Origin: an uncultured Bacteroidales bacterium
Lineage (GTDB): Bacteria > Bacteroidota > Bacteroidia > Bacteroidales > Paludibacteraceae
DNA: 64,000 nt
Direction of reading: 5' to 3'
Assembly: GCA_900319035.1 (NCBI GenBank)
Contig: ONMU01000002.1
Coordinates: forward strand, 1-64,000
The notes under the pieces were generated by a model. It saw only the letters and a list, made by a program, of their open reading frames with translations, had not been told where the DNA came from and ran no database searches. Shown piece after piece: positions 7,291-16,228 of the stretch. Made by a program: the position numbers and the translations under genes. Positions within the stretch are counted from its first letter, which is position 1, and every line of letters starts with the position of its first letter.

Positions 7291-8310
7291 CTATCTCACT
7301 CTCAGTTTCTGTCCGATCTGGAGCACTTTGGTCTCCTTGATACCGTTCAGACGGCAGAGCGCTTTGACGGACGTACCGTATTTCTTGGCAATACCGGAGA
7401 GGGTGTCGCCGCTTCTGACCTTATGGTACTTCATCGCTGCAGCTGCTGCACGAGCTTGCTTCATCGCCTTGATGCCGATGAGGTGCTCGTCTTTGTTGCG
7501 CAACTCACCTGACGCGAAGTTGATGACTTGCTCAGGGTTGATCGCTTCGCCTAAGTAACGCAACTCGAAATGCAGATGGCTACCGGTCGAACGACCAGTG
7601 TTACCGCCCAGACCCAAGACATAACCTGCCTTAACCGGCTCATATTCATCCACTAACGGACGGCTGAGGTGACCATAGACGGTCTCCAAACCGTTGTAAT
7701 GACGAACCACTACGAAATAACCATAACCTCTCGGGTCCCAGCCTACGATACGCACCTGACCGTCCCAAGCGCAGCGGATCGAATCGCCCACTTGCACTTT
7801 GATGTCCGTTCCTTTGTGCATTCGGTTACGACGCCATCCGTACGGGCTGGTTACGTAACCCGGAGCCGGCAGACGGAAACCTGCCATCGGAATATGCACA
7901 TCGTCCTTGAGGCTGTCGAACATCGTGCCATACGGGTTCACACGCTCATCCGTCCAGATGAAACGGTAGATGCTGTCCGCAGGGTGATGGTTGATAAGCG
8001 TGGTGTCCAGCATGAACTGCGGTGCGATCTTATAGACCACATCGCCTTCTTTGGTACGCACCACGATCTTCTGCGGCAGAAGGTCTAACTCGCATCCTAA
8101 GATCAGCGTGTCATGCGAAAAGAGCCCTGCCAGACATTCCGGTAACTGATTAGCCCTGATGTCTATATCGTCCAGTTCTTCCAACTCATCGCCTTCGCTG
8201 TCAACGGCGGCGCTGTCCAAGGGAGTATTCGTTACCGCAGGCACATCCTGTGCAAAAGCAAAACCGATGGCTAACAGCCAGCAGCTGACAATCAATAGAG
8301 CCTTTCTCAT
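7291..8310 (-). CDS. Secreted M23-family peptidase with C-terminal LysM
   Basis: 339 residues. A signal peptide (1-20) is followed by an acidic linker, a LytM/M23 metallopeptidase domain (about 145-265) with zinc ligands His165 and Asp169 (HKGTD) and catalytic His245/His247 (HLHFE), and a LysM domain (295-339). It is probably a periplasmic peptidoglycan endopeptidase or an EnvC/NlpD-like amidase activator; all active-site residues are present, which favours an enzyme. Its start overlaps the stop of the upstream EF-hand gene by 4 bp (ATGA), so they are coupled. Confidence 0.88.
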   Translation of the reverse strand: MRKALLIVSCWLLAIGFAFAQDVPAVTNTPLDSAAVDSEGDELEELDDIDIRANQLPECLAGLFSHDTLILGCELDLLPQKIVVRTKEGDVVYKIAPQFMLDTTLINHHPADSIYRFIWTDERVNPYGTMFDSLKDDVHIPMAGFRLPAPGYVTSPYGWRRNRMHKGTDIKVQVGDSIRCAWDGQVRIVGWDPRGYGYFVVVRHYNGLETVYGHLSRPLVDEYEPVKAGYVLGLGGNTGRSTGSHLHFELRYLGEAINPEQVINFASGELRNKDEHLIGIKAMKQARAAAAAMKYHKVRSGDTLSGIAKKYGTSVKALCRLNGIKETKVLQIGQKLRVR

Positions 8311-10028
8311 TCTGCGCCCTCCTCTGCTACGGTCGCAACAGGCTCAACAGACTCCACTTCTTCCACTACTGGCTTTTCCGGTTCAAGAACAGCCTCTACT
8401 TCTGCTTTGTTTACCTTCTCACGATTCATATAACGATAGATGCCGTAACCGCCCAGACCTAAAATAGCCACAAGGCTGAAATACAGCATCACAATCACCC
8501 ACGGCGTCAGATGATGTTTCTTCACTTTCACGATCGGGAACGCTACCTGCTCGGTCAGCGTACGACCGAAGATGACGGAGATGATCGCATCGGAGTTGAC
8601 AGCCCAGCCGTTTGCATTGAGCACCGGAGCTAAGTTACGACGACGCAACTTAAGCCAAGCCATGATCATGCTCGGACCGCTGATAACCAGCAAGATACAT
8701 ACAAAGATGAGCATATACTGCCACCACGTAAATCCTTTCATACCGTGTGCTACGCTCACCAACGCCGAGCCGATCATACCTAAAGCCATACCGATGGCAG
8801 CGAAGATACCGGCGAACTTAGCGATGTCGAATGCAGGTTTCTTCTCTGCGTTCGGATCAGCTGCTGCGTCGGCTTTAGCGGTCAGATCGCCAAACGCTTT
8901 CGCGTCTTTCTCTGCCGCAGACTTGTTGATCTTCTCCTGAATCCAGTTGCCGAACTTACGATACGGAGTCCAGAACGCCTGACGGATAGAGATCGGGTTG
9001 TCGATGATCTTCGTCACCGTAGCATCGTAGTCGTTGCCGTCGTTGTCATAGAAGACAGCGTTCTTACCGATGCTGAGGTTGTTCACCTCGCCTTGCGTTA
9101 CCGCCGCTACTATCTGCATCGACTTGCCCAGTTTCTTGCTCTCACAGTTGCAGTACAGCAGATACATGCCGGACAGCGGAGCTTGCGCATCGTGTTTCGC
9201 AGGGTCTTGTACGCGCATACACAGGCGGCACGCGCGCTGATCTATAATAAGTGTACCTGCCTCAAACGAAGCAACGGTCTTCTTGTCGTTGTCATAGAAG
9301 TCCTCCAAGGTCACGAAGTTACGCAGCAAACGGTAGAAATCGCGGTGTAACAACAGCAACTTACGAAGCGGCATGAACTCTGCTTTCGCAGCCTCCAACG
9401 CATCAGCGTTAGCTTTCTCTGCTTCTGCCTTAGCTGCCTCATAATCAGCGATCTGCTTGCCCATCTCCAAGAAATCTTTCTCCTTCATGCCGGGCTTCGG
9501 AGTCTCTTCGGCGATAACTGCCAAACCCAGTTTCTGCAATTTCTCTTGCTCGAAATAAGCCGCATATTCCGCCTGTTTCTCCTTGTAAGCCGCCATCACA
9601 TCCGCAGCCAAAGGTGCCTCCGGAACGGGCTTCGCCTCGATCGTCACACCATCGATAGCTGCCTGCACATCGGCAAGGCTCACCACACCGCCTTTCGCTA
9701 ATTTCTCAGCAACGGTCTTGATCGCCTCTTCGGTGATGTTCCCCACTTCGAGCTCATCTTTCTGCTCGAACAAGGTCTCGGGATCTTTGAGTGCGCCGCA
9801 GAGGTACTCAGCCGTAGCGATCACCTCTTTGACACGCAGCTTACCGTCACCATCGAGATCCATCAGGCTCAGCGAATCCGAGCTGATCTCCAAACCCGTG
9901 GTTGGACAGGACAATACCGTCCACATCTTCTTGTCCAACTCACCCAAATGGCGGATGTCCTCCGCCGACTGAATACGAACGCGGGTCACACCACCCACGT
10001 TCGCAAAATTCCAATTGTACTTAGCCAT
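8307..10028 (-). CDS. EF-hand-containing membrane protein of unknown function
   Basis: 573 residues from [14 protein letters not shown] start 7 codons upstream exists but would overlap the preceding gene. Residues 57-68 ([12 protein letters not shown]) form a textbook EF-hand or dockerin-type calcium loop. The middle is rich in Ala, Glu and Lys and probably helical. The C-terminal third has three strongly hydrophobic segments (about 405-535) and an acidic Val/Glu/Pro tail. I do not recognise a named family. It lies between a PepSY-like secreted protein and an M23 peptidase in one operon, which suggests an envelope role. Confidence 0.75.
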   Translation of the reverse strand: MAKYNWNFANVGGVTRVRIQSAEDIRHLGELDKKMWTVLSCPTTGLEISSDSLSLMDLDGDGKLRVKEVIATAEYLCGALKDPETLFEQKDELEVGNITEEAIKTVAEKLAKGGVVSLADVQAAIDGVTIEAKPVPEAPLAADVMAAYKEKQAEYAAYFEQEKLQKLGLAVIAEETPKPGMKEKDFLEMGKQIADYEAAKAEAEKANADALEAAKAEFMPLRKLLLLHRDFYRLLRNFVTLEDFYDNDKKTVASFEAGTLIIDQRACRLCMRVQDPAKHDAQAPLSGMYLLYCNCESKKLGKSMQIVAAVTQGEVNNLSIGKNAVFYDNDGNDYDATVTKIIDNPISIRQAFWTPYRKFGNWIQEKINKSAAEKDAKAFGDLTAKADAAADPNAEKKPAFDIAKFAGIFAAIGMALGMIGSALVSVAHGMKGFTWWQYMLIFVCILLVISGPSMIMAWLKLRRRNLAPVLNANGWAVNSDAIISVIFGRTLTEQVAFPIVKVKKHHLTPWVIVMLYFSLVAILGLGGYGIYRYMNREKVNKAEVEAVLEPEKPVVEEVESVEPVATVAEEGAE

Positions 10029-10041
10029 ATTATGCTCTTTT

Positions 10042-10476
10042 TTAATCATCTATACCGCTCATCTGGTACTTGCTGTTGAACTTGAGCTCCAACTGATTGC
10101 TCAACTCTGCTTTCCAGCCCCAATCGTCTTTGCCCCATTCTACGATCACGGCTTGCGGGAACGAAGCTTTTACTTGCTGACGAACGATCTCCGGCACCAA
10201 AGCGTCCGGAACGGCACGGAACTTACAATCCACACTGTGAAGACTGCCGTCGCCTTCGAACTTGATCTCCGAACCATCGTTGAACTGCACTTTGTACTCT
10301 TTGCCGAGGAACTCGCGATCCAAGGTGCAGAAAGCGATGTTTGCTTCATCGAAATACTGCTTCACGGTGTTTTGAGCTTCTACCGGCAGCTGTGCGAAGG
10401 TTACCAACTGATCGTCTGCGCATGCACTCAGGCTGCAAACGAATGCCATCAAGGCTACCATAAATGAGTTTTTCAT
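10042..10476 (-). CDS. Secreted PepSY-like (DUF2874) protein
   Basis: 144 residues. A signal peptide with a possible lipobox-like LSAC (16-19) is followed by two repeats of a beta-lactamase-inhibitor-like PepSY fold. The phrases VQFNDGSEIKFEGDGSLHSV and AELSNQLELKFNSKYQM are typical of PF11396. These are periplasmic proteins of unknown role, common in Bacteroidota. It is the first gene of a three-gene minus operon with a clear promoter (10523-10554). Confidence 0.8.
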   Translation of the reverse strand: MKNSFMVALMAFVCSLSACADDQLVTFAQLPVEAQNTVKQYFDEANIAFCTLDREFLGKEYKVQFNDGSEIKFEGDGSLHSVDCKFRAVPDALVPEIVRQQVKASFPQAVIVEWGKDDWGWKAELSNQLELKFNSKYQMSGIDD

Positions 10477-10522
10477 ATGCTTAAAATTTACTCGTTTATA
10501 TTCGTAATATGCAATTTCGCTG

Positions 10523-10554
10523 CAAAATTACTACTTTTTTATCAAATATGCAAA
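10523..10554 (-). promoter_or_regulatory. Promoter of the PepSY/EF-hand/M23 operon
   Basis: Minus strand TTTG (10554-10551), 20-bp spacer, TAATTTTG (10530-10523). It lies back to back with the rpsA promoter. Confidence 0.75.
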
Positions 10555-10569
10555 TATTATGCCGAAAAA

Positions 10570-10601
10570 TTTGCGTATTCCGAAAAAAAGTCGTACCTTT
10601 G
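10570..10601 (+). promoter_or_regulatory. rpsA promoter
   Basis: TTTG (10570-10573), 20-bp spacer, TACCTTTG (10594-10601). The leader to the ATG is about 135 bases, long for this window, and includes a hairpin at 10694-10711. Confidence 0.75.
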
Positions 10602-10693
10602 CACGCTTTTTCGCGCGCCGCTATCAAAGAGTGACGGCTAAAAGGCTAAAAATACTAACTTTTAACGAGATTTCGGTTGTTCGTCATTACGTC

Positions 10694-10711
10694 ATTACGT
10701 AAGTACGTAAT
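10694..10711 (+). promoter_or_regulatory. Perfect hairpin in the rpsA leader
   Basis: ATTACGT and ACGTAAT pair over 7 bp around the tetraloop AAGT, inside a run of ACGTCATT/TACGTAAT repeats about 30 bases before the rpsA start. It could take part in S1 autoregulation, as is known for other bacteria, or be one more short repeat. Only the hairpin itself is seen. Confidence 0.45.
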
Positions 10712-10742
10712 TACGAAAATTGGATCTCACAAATTTTTTCTC

Positions 10743-12551
10743 ATGGCAGAAAATCTTTCTCTCCAGAACTTCGACTGGGATGCCTATGAAGCACAAAAGC
10801 AAGGCAAACAAAACGAAGCAGAAATTCAAAAGTACAACGACACTCTCGCAGCTATCAAGGACAACGAGGTAGTAGAGGGTACCGTTATTTCCATCAACAA
10901 ACGTGAGGTAGTTGTTAACGTTGGTTACAAGTCGGACGGTATCGTTCCGGCGGCTGAGTTCCGTTACAACCCTGAGCTCAAAGTGGGCGACAAAGTAGAG
11001 GTGTACATTCAGTCCCAGGAGGACAAGAAGGGTCAGCTCGTGCTCTCTCACAAAGAGGCTCGTACGGCTCGCGCTTGGGACCGCGTTAACGAGGCTTACA
11101 ATGCTGGTGAGATCGTTACCGGTTACATCAAATGGCGTTCGAAAGGCGGCATGATCGTGGACGTTCTCGGTATGGAGGCATTCCTCCCGGGTAGCCAGAT
11201 CGACGTGAAGCCGGTTCGCGACTACGATATTCTCGTAGGCAAGACCATGGAGTTCAAGATCGTTAAACTGAATCCTGAGTTCCGTAACGTCGTTGTTTCT
11301 CACAAAGCACTTATCGAGGCTGAACTCGAGGCTCAAAAAGCTGAGATCGTTGGCAAGCTCGAGAAGGGTCAGGTACTCGAGGGTACCGTTAAGAACATCA
11401 CCAACTATGGCGTATTCATCGACCTCGGTGGTGTGGACGGTCTCATTCATATTACCGACCTCAGCTGGGGCCGCGTAAATGATCCGCACGAGCTCCTGCA
11501 ACTCGACCAGAAGATCAATGTCGTTATCCTTGACTTCGATGAGGATAAGAAACGTATCGCTCTCGGTCTGAAGCAACTCGCTCCGCATCCTTGGGATGCT
11601 CTTGATCCGAACCTCAAAGTGGGCGACAAGGTTCACGGTAAGGTAGTCGTTATGGCTGATTACGGAGCATTCGTTGAGATCGCAGAGGGCGTTGAAGGTC
11701 TTGTTCACGTTTCCGAGATGAGTTGGAGCCAACACCTCCGTTCCGCTAACGACTTCTTGAAAGTGGGCGACGAGGTAGATGCTGTTATCCTCACGCTCGA
11801 CCGCGCTGAGCGTAAGATGAGCCTTGGTATCAAGCAACTCAAAGACGATCCTTGGGCTAACGTGGAGACCAAGTACGCTGTGGGTACCCGTCACTGGGCT
11901 AAGGTTCGTAACTTCACCAACTTCGGTGTCTTCGTTGAGATCGAAGAGGGCGTTGACGGACTCATCCACATCTCTGACCTCAGCTGGACCAAGAAGATCA
12001 AACACCCGAATGAGTTCACCCAGATCGGTGCTCAGATCGAGGTTGTTGTTCTCGACATCGACGTAGCTAACCGCCGTCTCAGCCTTGGTCACAAGCAACT
12101 CGAGGAGAATCCTTGGGAGGAACTCGAAGCTAAGTTCGGCGTGGACACCATCGTAGATGGTAAAGTAGTTGAACTGACCGACAAGGGCGCTGTTGTTTGT
12201 CTGGAAGAGGGCGTTGAGGCATTCTGCACAACTCGTCACCTCCAGAAAGAGGACAAATCGCCGGTTGCTGTGGGCGACGAACTGCCGTTCAAGGTAATCG
12301 AGTTCAACCGCGACGCTAAGCGTATTCTCGTAAGCCACCTCCGCACTTGGGAGGAGCGCAAAGAGGCTCCGGCTAAGGCTGCTAAGAAAGCTGCTAAGGC
12401 TGAGGAACCCGCTCTCGACCTGCCGAAGGTAGAGAAGACCACTCTTGGTGATCTCTCCGCTCTCGCAGAGCTCAAAGCTTCGATGGAGGCTGAGGCTGCT
12501 CCCGCTAAGAAAGCTCCGGCAAAAAAAGCCGCTAAGAAAGACGCTGAGTAA
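10743..12551 (+). CDS. rpsA: 30S ribosomal protein S1
   Basis: 602 residues from MAENLSLQNFDWDAY; an upstream ATG in frame lies in the leader repeats and is not favoured. There are six S1 RNA-binding domains, recognisable by repeated blocks such as VKNITNYGVFIDLGGVDGLI, YGAFVEIAEGVEGLVHVSEM and FTNFGVFVEIEEGVDGLIHI. The Lys/Ala-rich tail ending KKAAKKDAE is usual for Bacteroidota S1. It binds mRNA to the 30S subunit, important in a phylum with few Shine-Dalgarno sites. Codon use is strongly biased, as in highly expressed genes. Confidence 0.97.
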   Translation: MAENLSLQNFDWDAYEAQKQGKQNEAEIQKYNDTLAAIKDNEVVEGTVISINKREVVVNVGYKSDGIVPAAEFRYNPELKVGDKVEVYIQSQEDKKGQLVLSHKEARTARAWDRVNEAYNAGEIVTGYIKWRSKGGMIVDVLGMEAFLPGSQIDVKPVRDYDILVGKTMEFKIVKLNPEFRNVVVSHKALIEAELEAQKAEIVGKLEKGQVLEGTVKNITNYGVFIDLGGVDGLIHITDLSWGRVNDPHELLQLDQKINVVILDFDEDKKRIALGLKQLAPHPWDALDPNLKVGDKVHGKVVVMADYGAFVEIAEGVEGLVHVSEMSWSQHLRSANDFLKVGDEVDAVILTLDRAERKMSLGIKQLKDDPWANVETKYAVGTRHWAKVRNFTNFGVFVEIEEGVDGLIHISDLSWTKKIKHPNEFTQIGAQIEVVVLDIDVANRRLSLGHKQLEENPWEELEAKFGVDTIVDGKVVELTDKGAVVCLEEGVEAFCTTRHLQKEDKSPVAVGDELPFKVIEFNRDAKRILVSHLRTWEERKEAPAKAAKKAAKAEEPALDLPKVEKTTLGDLSALAELKASMEAEAAPAKKAPAKKAAKKDAE

Positions 12552-12575
12552 TTAGTGTTAGAATTTTATCAAAAG

Positions 12576-12607
12576 GAAGCAACTCGTTTGAGCTGCTTCT
12601 TTTTTTT
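12576..12607 (+). terminator. rpsA terminator
   Basis: GAAGCAACTC (12576-12585) pairs with GAGCTGCTTC (12590-12599) around GTTT, with one A-C mismatch, followed by eight T. Confidence 0.9.
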
Positions 12608-12959
12608 GTATCCGCCAATCTTGGCGGATTGGAAATACCGCTTTCCTCTTTCACTTCTCCCAAGGGCTCTCCCCGAGACCGGATAGAGAGTGGATCGAGA
12701 CCGGAAAAGAGGCATCCTAGACCATGCTACTAATAACACCACCATAATAACCACATATACAACGATTTACAGCCAATTTGTAAACATCTAAAAACAACCA
12801 TATTTCCCCAAAATACTTCGTTTAGTTTCCCCATAAAGGTGACGGAAAAAGCACGCGTCTTTGCAGATTTTTGAGAAAAAATCCTTTTAAATTTGCATAT
12901 ATGCAAAAAAATGTGTACCTTTGCACCGCAAAATGTAAAATCAGCAGATTACAGAATTT
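12608..12959. other. Intergenic region between rpsA and lipoprotein gene
   Basis: About 350 bp without a credible gene. It holds a second short inverted repeat, ATCCGCCAA/TTGGCGGAT near 12610-12630, a stretch with repeated GAGACCGGA and GATCGAGACCGG phrases (12670-12710), and the promoter at 12892-12923. No RNA gene was recognised. Confidence 0.6.
12892..12923 (+). promoter_or_regulatory. Promoter of the lipoprotein-pullulanase pair
   Basis: TTTG (12892-12895), 20-bp spacer, TACCTTTG (12916-12923). The -33 box begins the perfect palindrome TTGCATATATGCAA (12893-12906). Confidence 0.78.
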
Positions 12960-13646
12960 ATGAAACGAATATTTGCATTTCTCTCGATTGCCTGCTCACT
13001 GATGGGCTGCAGGGTTCAAGACTACTTTCCCTCTTCTTCTGTGAAAGGAAATTTGTGTAAATATAGTTATTTCTATGTAGTTCCTACAAATGGTGTTACC
13101 TCTAATTTCGGAACAATAAGCCCGTCTGAAATAGTAAGCGGTTATTTAATGAAGAAGGGCTATAATGTGTTGTCTTCGGAAAGTCCTGAGCTTTTGGATA
13201 AAACATTAGCGGTGACATATGGGGTTATAGGAAACGGCATTATTATTCAAATGAAAGATGCGAAGACGCAAGAATTAGTTGCTACCTATCAAGTTGACGG
13301 TTTTTACGTTGGGGCTGCAAGTCAGATTCGGGAGGCGACGTACAAAGCATTGGAAATGTATGAATACAGTTGTGCGCCGGAAATTGAGGTGGGCTTCAAT
13401 TTCTCAAAAGTGTACAAGAATGGAATGTCTATATATGCTATCAATAAGACCCCTAATGTAGTTAATCAAATAGATTTGCGCATTACGTATTACTTGGAAG
13501 GCGCATTTGTGCATGAACAAAAAACGACCATTGGCAACAATCTGTACCTTAATCCGGGGTATGAAATCCGCAAATATATCAAACGAGACAAGGAGGCTCG
13601 TTCGAAGAAATACCAAATAAAATTGGAAGTCTTAAGTTATCAATAA
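12960..13646 (+). CDS. Lipoprotein of unknown function
   Basis: 228 residues with a lipoprotein signal (lipobox LMGC, Cys17). The mature part alternates beta-like segments and contains YVVPTNGVTSNFG and a C-terminal SKKYQIKLEVLSYQ. I do not recognise the family. GC content is visibly lower than in rpsA or the pullulanase gene on either side, which suggests a recently acquired or fast-evolving accessory gene. Only 5 bp separate it from the pullulanase gene, so the two are probably co-transcribed. Confidence 0.7.
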   Translation: MKRIFAFLSIACSLMGCRVQDYFPSSSVKGNLCKYSYFYVVPTNGVTSNFGTISPSEIVSGYLMKKGYNVLSSESPELLDKTLAVTYGVIGNGIIIQMKDAKTQELVATYQVDGFYVGAASQIREATYKALEMYEYSCAPEIEVGFNFSKVYKNGMSIYAINKTPNVVNQIDLRITYYLEGAFVHEQKTTIGNNLYLNPGYEIRKYIKRDKEARSKKYQIKLEVLSYQ

Positions 13647-13651
13647 TCACC

Positions 13652-15568
13652 ATGAAAAAAACAATTATTCTTATGCTTTCGGTAGCATTGACGGCGTGCG
13701 GAGTGAAGCAGCCGAGGTTAGAGGACGAATGCCTCTACAGTAGTTCCAAGACACAGTTTGCCTTCTGGTCCAATGCGGCGGAACAGATGGAAGTCACTAT
13801 TTATGAACAAGGTGAAGCCCTCTCTGTAGAGGAGGCAAAAACGGTTGTTCCTCTGGTCAAAGGCGAGAATGATTTCTGGACAGCAACCGTCAAGGACGAT
13901 TTGGCAGGCAAATACTACACCGTTCGTTCGTTCCAGAACGGTCAATGGGCACCCGAAGCACCGGGTATCTTCGCTAAAGCGGTGGGCATCAACGGTCAGC
14001 GTGCTGCTATCATCGACATGAAGAAGACGAACCCTGAAGGTTGGGCGAAAGATGTGCGCCCTGCGATGCCGGACATGACCGATATAGTAGTCTATGAGAC
14101 CCATCTGCGTGACTTCACCGTCTCGCCGAACTCGGGCATTGCGAACAAAGGCAAGTTCCTTGCGATGACGGAAGAGGGAACGGTTTCTGCAGAAGGCGAA
14201 GCAACCGGTATTGACCACCTCAAAGAGTTGGGAATCACCCATTTGCAGGTTCTGCCGATGTTCGATTATGGCTCCATCGATGAGACAACTCTGGACAAGA
14301 ACCGCTATAACTGGGGTTACGATCCTGTGAACTACAATGCGCCGGACGGCGGTTATAGCACTGATCCGTACGACCCCTCTTGCCGTATTCGCGAAGCGAA
14401 ACAGATGATCCAAGCCCTGCATAAAGCAGGTATCCGCGTAATCATGGACGTCGTTTATAACCACACGTACGATGTGATGGGTTGTGCGTTGGGCAGAGTA
14501 GTGCCGCAGTATTTCTACCGCCTAAACGAAGATGGTACGTACGCGAACGGTTCGGGTTGCGGCAACGAGACAGCTTCGGATCACGAGATGATGCGGCAGT
14601 TCATGGTGGAGTCCGTTTGCTACTGGGCACGCGAGTACCACGTGGACGGTTTCCGTTTTGACCTCATGGGCATCCATGACCAAGAGACGATGAATGCTAT
14701 CCGTGCAGCCTTGGACGAGATTGACCCGACCATCCTGACCTACGGCGAAGGGTGGGCAGCGATGAGTCCGGCTTATCCGTACGAGCAGTTGGCGATGAAG
14801 CAATGGACCTATAAGATGCCGCGTGTGGGCGCGTTCAGCGATGATATCCGTAACTCGCTCATCGGTAGTCCTTTTGACCACGAACGCGGATTTGCGTCCG
14901 GCAACGGAGCTTGCAAAGAGGCGTTGATGAACGGTCTGGTGGCTTGTCCGGAGTGGAGCGGCGAACCGATGCAGCACGTGTCGTATATCACATGCCATGA
15001 CAACTACTGCCTGCGTGACCGTATCGAGGTGAGCGCCAAAGAGGAGAGCGAGGAAACCAAGCTACGCATGAACAAATTAGCTCAGACAGCCGTGCTCGTG
15101 TCGCAAGGAATGACGTTTATCTACGGCGGTGAAGAGCTCTTCCGCACGAAGAACGGCATCGACAACAGTTACCAGAGTCCCGATAGCATCAATATCATCC
15201 CTTGGGAGAACAAGGCAGCGTACCATGACCTGTTCACGTATTATCAGCAGATGATCGCTATCCGCCGTGCGCACAAAGGCTTCCGTTTGGGCAGCGCAGA
15301 GTTGGTGAAGACCCATTGCGAGATGGTTCCGACCGAGAAGGAGCATCTGATCATCTACCGCATCAATGCGCTCGAAGGTATTGACAGCGCTAAATCGCTC
15401 ATCGTCCTGCTCAACGGCGGACCGGAAGCAGAGCAGGTCGAAGTCCCCGAAGGCGAGTATCAGCTCTTGGCTTTTAACGGCGAGGCAAACGTGAACGGAT
15501 TGTCGGATTTGCATGAGGATCACGCCTTAGTAGCGCCCTATTCGGCTACTATTTTGGCTGAGAAATGA
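13652..15568 (+). CDS. Pullulanase-type GH13 lipoprotein
   Basis: 638 residues. The lipobox LTAC (Cys16) implies a membrane-anchored enzyme. An N-terminal starch-binding-like/CBM48 region (about 30-120) precedes a GH13 barrel with the type I pullulanase signature YNWGYDP (219-225), DVVYNH (266-271), nucleophile Asp337 in GFRFDLMG and acid/base Glu366 in YGEGW. It should cleave alpha-1,6 branches of glycogen or starch. A truncated C-terminal beta domain follows. It is not in a SusCD-type locus here; its only partner is the upstream unknown lipoprotein. Confidence 0.92.
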   Translation: MKKTIILMLSVALTACGVKQPRLEDECLYSSSKTQFAFWSNAAEQMEVTIYEQGEALSVEEAKTVVPLVKGENDFWTATVKDDLAGKYYTVRSFQNGQWAPEAPGIFAKAVGINGQRAAIIDMKKTNPEGWAKDVRPAMPDMTDIVVYETHLRDFTVSPNSGIANKGKFLAMTEEGTVSAEGEATGIDHLKELGITHLQVLPMFDYGSIDETTLDKNRYNWGYDPVNYNAPDGGYSTDPYDPSCRIREAKQMIQALHKAGIRVIMDVVYNHTYDVMGCALGRVVPQYFYRLNEDGTYANGSGCGNETASDHEMMRQFMVESVCYWAREYHVDGFRFDLMGIHDQETMNAIRAALDEIDPTILTYGEGWAAMSPAYPYEQLAMKQWTYKMPRVGAFSDDIRNSLIGSPFDHERGFASGNGACKEALMNGLVACPEWSGEPMQHVSYITCHDNYCLRDRIEVSAKEESEETKLRMNKLAQTAVLVSQGMTFIYGGEELFRTKNGIDNSYQSPDSINIIPWENKAAYHDLFTYYQQMIAIRRAHKGFRLGSAELVKTHCEMVPTEKEHLIIYRINALEGIDSAKSLIVLLNGGPEAEQVEVPEGEYQLLAFNGEANVNGLSDLHEDHALVAPYSATILAEK

Positions 15569-15605
15569 TAAAAATGCATGAAAAATAAAAAAAGTTGCTC
15601 AAAAA

Positions 15606-15637
15606 TTTGCATATATGCAAGATTTGTAGTACCTTTG
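15606..15637 (+). promoter_or_regulatory. Promoter of rimP-nusA-infB
   Basis: TTTG (15606-15609), 20-bp spacer, TACCTTTG (15630-15637), with the perfect palindrome TTGCATATATGCAA (15607-15620). The leader then holds a 10-bp hairpin, GAGGGGACCT/AGGTCTCCTC (one G-U pair), at about 15653-15677. Confidence 0.78.
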
Positions 15638-15652
15638 CACCGTGATTCGATT

Positions 15653-15677
15653 GAGGGGACCTCGAAAAGGTCTCCTC
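15653..15677 (+). promoter_or_regulatory. Leader hairpin upstream of rimP
   Basis: A 10-bp stem with a CGAAA loop lies shortly after the predicted transcription start, without a T-run, so it is not a classical terminator. It may stabilise the 5' end of the rimP-nusA-infB mRNA or be bound by a protein product; this is inference. Confidence 0.5.
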
Positions 15678-15722
15678 GTCGTTTAAAAAATAACCTGTAT
15701 TGGACAATTGAAAGTGCGAGAT

Positions 15723-16196
15723 ATGATTTCAAAACAAGACCTGACAAACTGGATTGAAGAGTATCTGAAGGATACCGATTATGAGTTGATCACGCTGAAT
15801 ATATCAGCGGGTAACGATATCTTAGTGGAGGTGGATCGCCTTACGGGCGTAGATGTGGATTTCTGCGCAGAGCTGAACCGTTTTCTCGTGGAGAAACTCG
15901 ATGCCGTGGATCCGGACTACTCTCTGGAGGTCGGCAGCGTGAGTCTGACTGATCCCTTTAAGACGAAGATGCAGTACGAGAAGAACCTCGGGCACGATGT
16001 GGAAGTCTTGGTCAGTACAGAGGGACAGAGCATCAAGTACAAAGGGCAGCTCGTCTCGGTGGATGAGGAAACCTTCTCGGTCGATTGTGTAGAAAAGGTT
16101 GCGGTAGAAGGCAAGAAGCGCAAAGAGACGCAGATCGTGACCCATACTTGGCGGTATGACGAACCTAAATACGTCAAGTACGACCTCAAGTTTTAA
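15723..16196 (+). CDS. rimP: Ribosome maturation factor RimP
   Basis: 157 residues from the ATG at 15723 (a TTG 5 codons upstream is possible). RimP assists 30S maturation. The sequence shows the N-terminal alpha/beta domain with ILVEVDRLTGVDVDFCAELNRFL and the C-terminal SH3-like domain with VSLTDPFK and GQLVSVDEE. The order rimP-nusA-infB is conserved throughout bacteria and confirms the call. Confidence 0.95.
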   Translation: MISKQDLTNWIEEYLKDTDYELITLNISAGNDILVEVDRLTGVDVDFCAELNRFLVEKLDAVDPDYSLEVGSVSLTDPFKTKMQYEKNLGHDVEVLVSTEGQSIKYKGQLVSVDEETFSVDCVEKVAVEGKKRKETQIVTHTWRYDEPKYVKYDLKF

Positions 16197-16228
16197 TTAA
16201 ATTGTAAATGACAAAATTGTAAATATAT

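Noticed and set aside
10677..10742. Longer start for ribosomal protein S1
   Set aside because: The extra 22 codons come from leader repeats; family starts match MAENLSLQNFDW.
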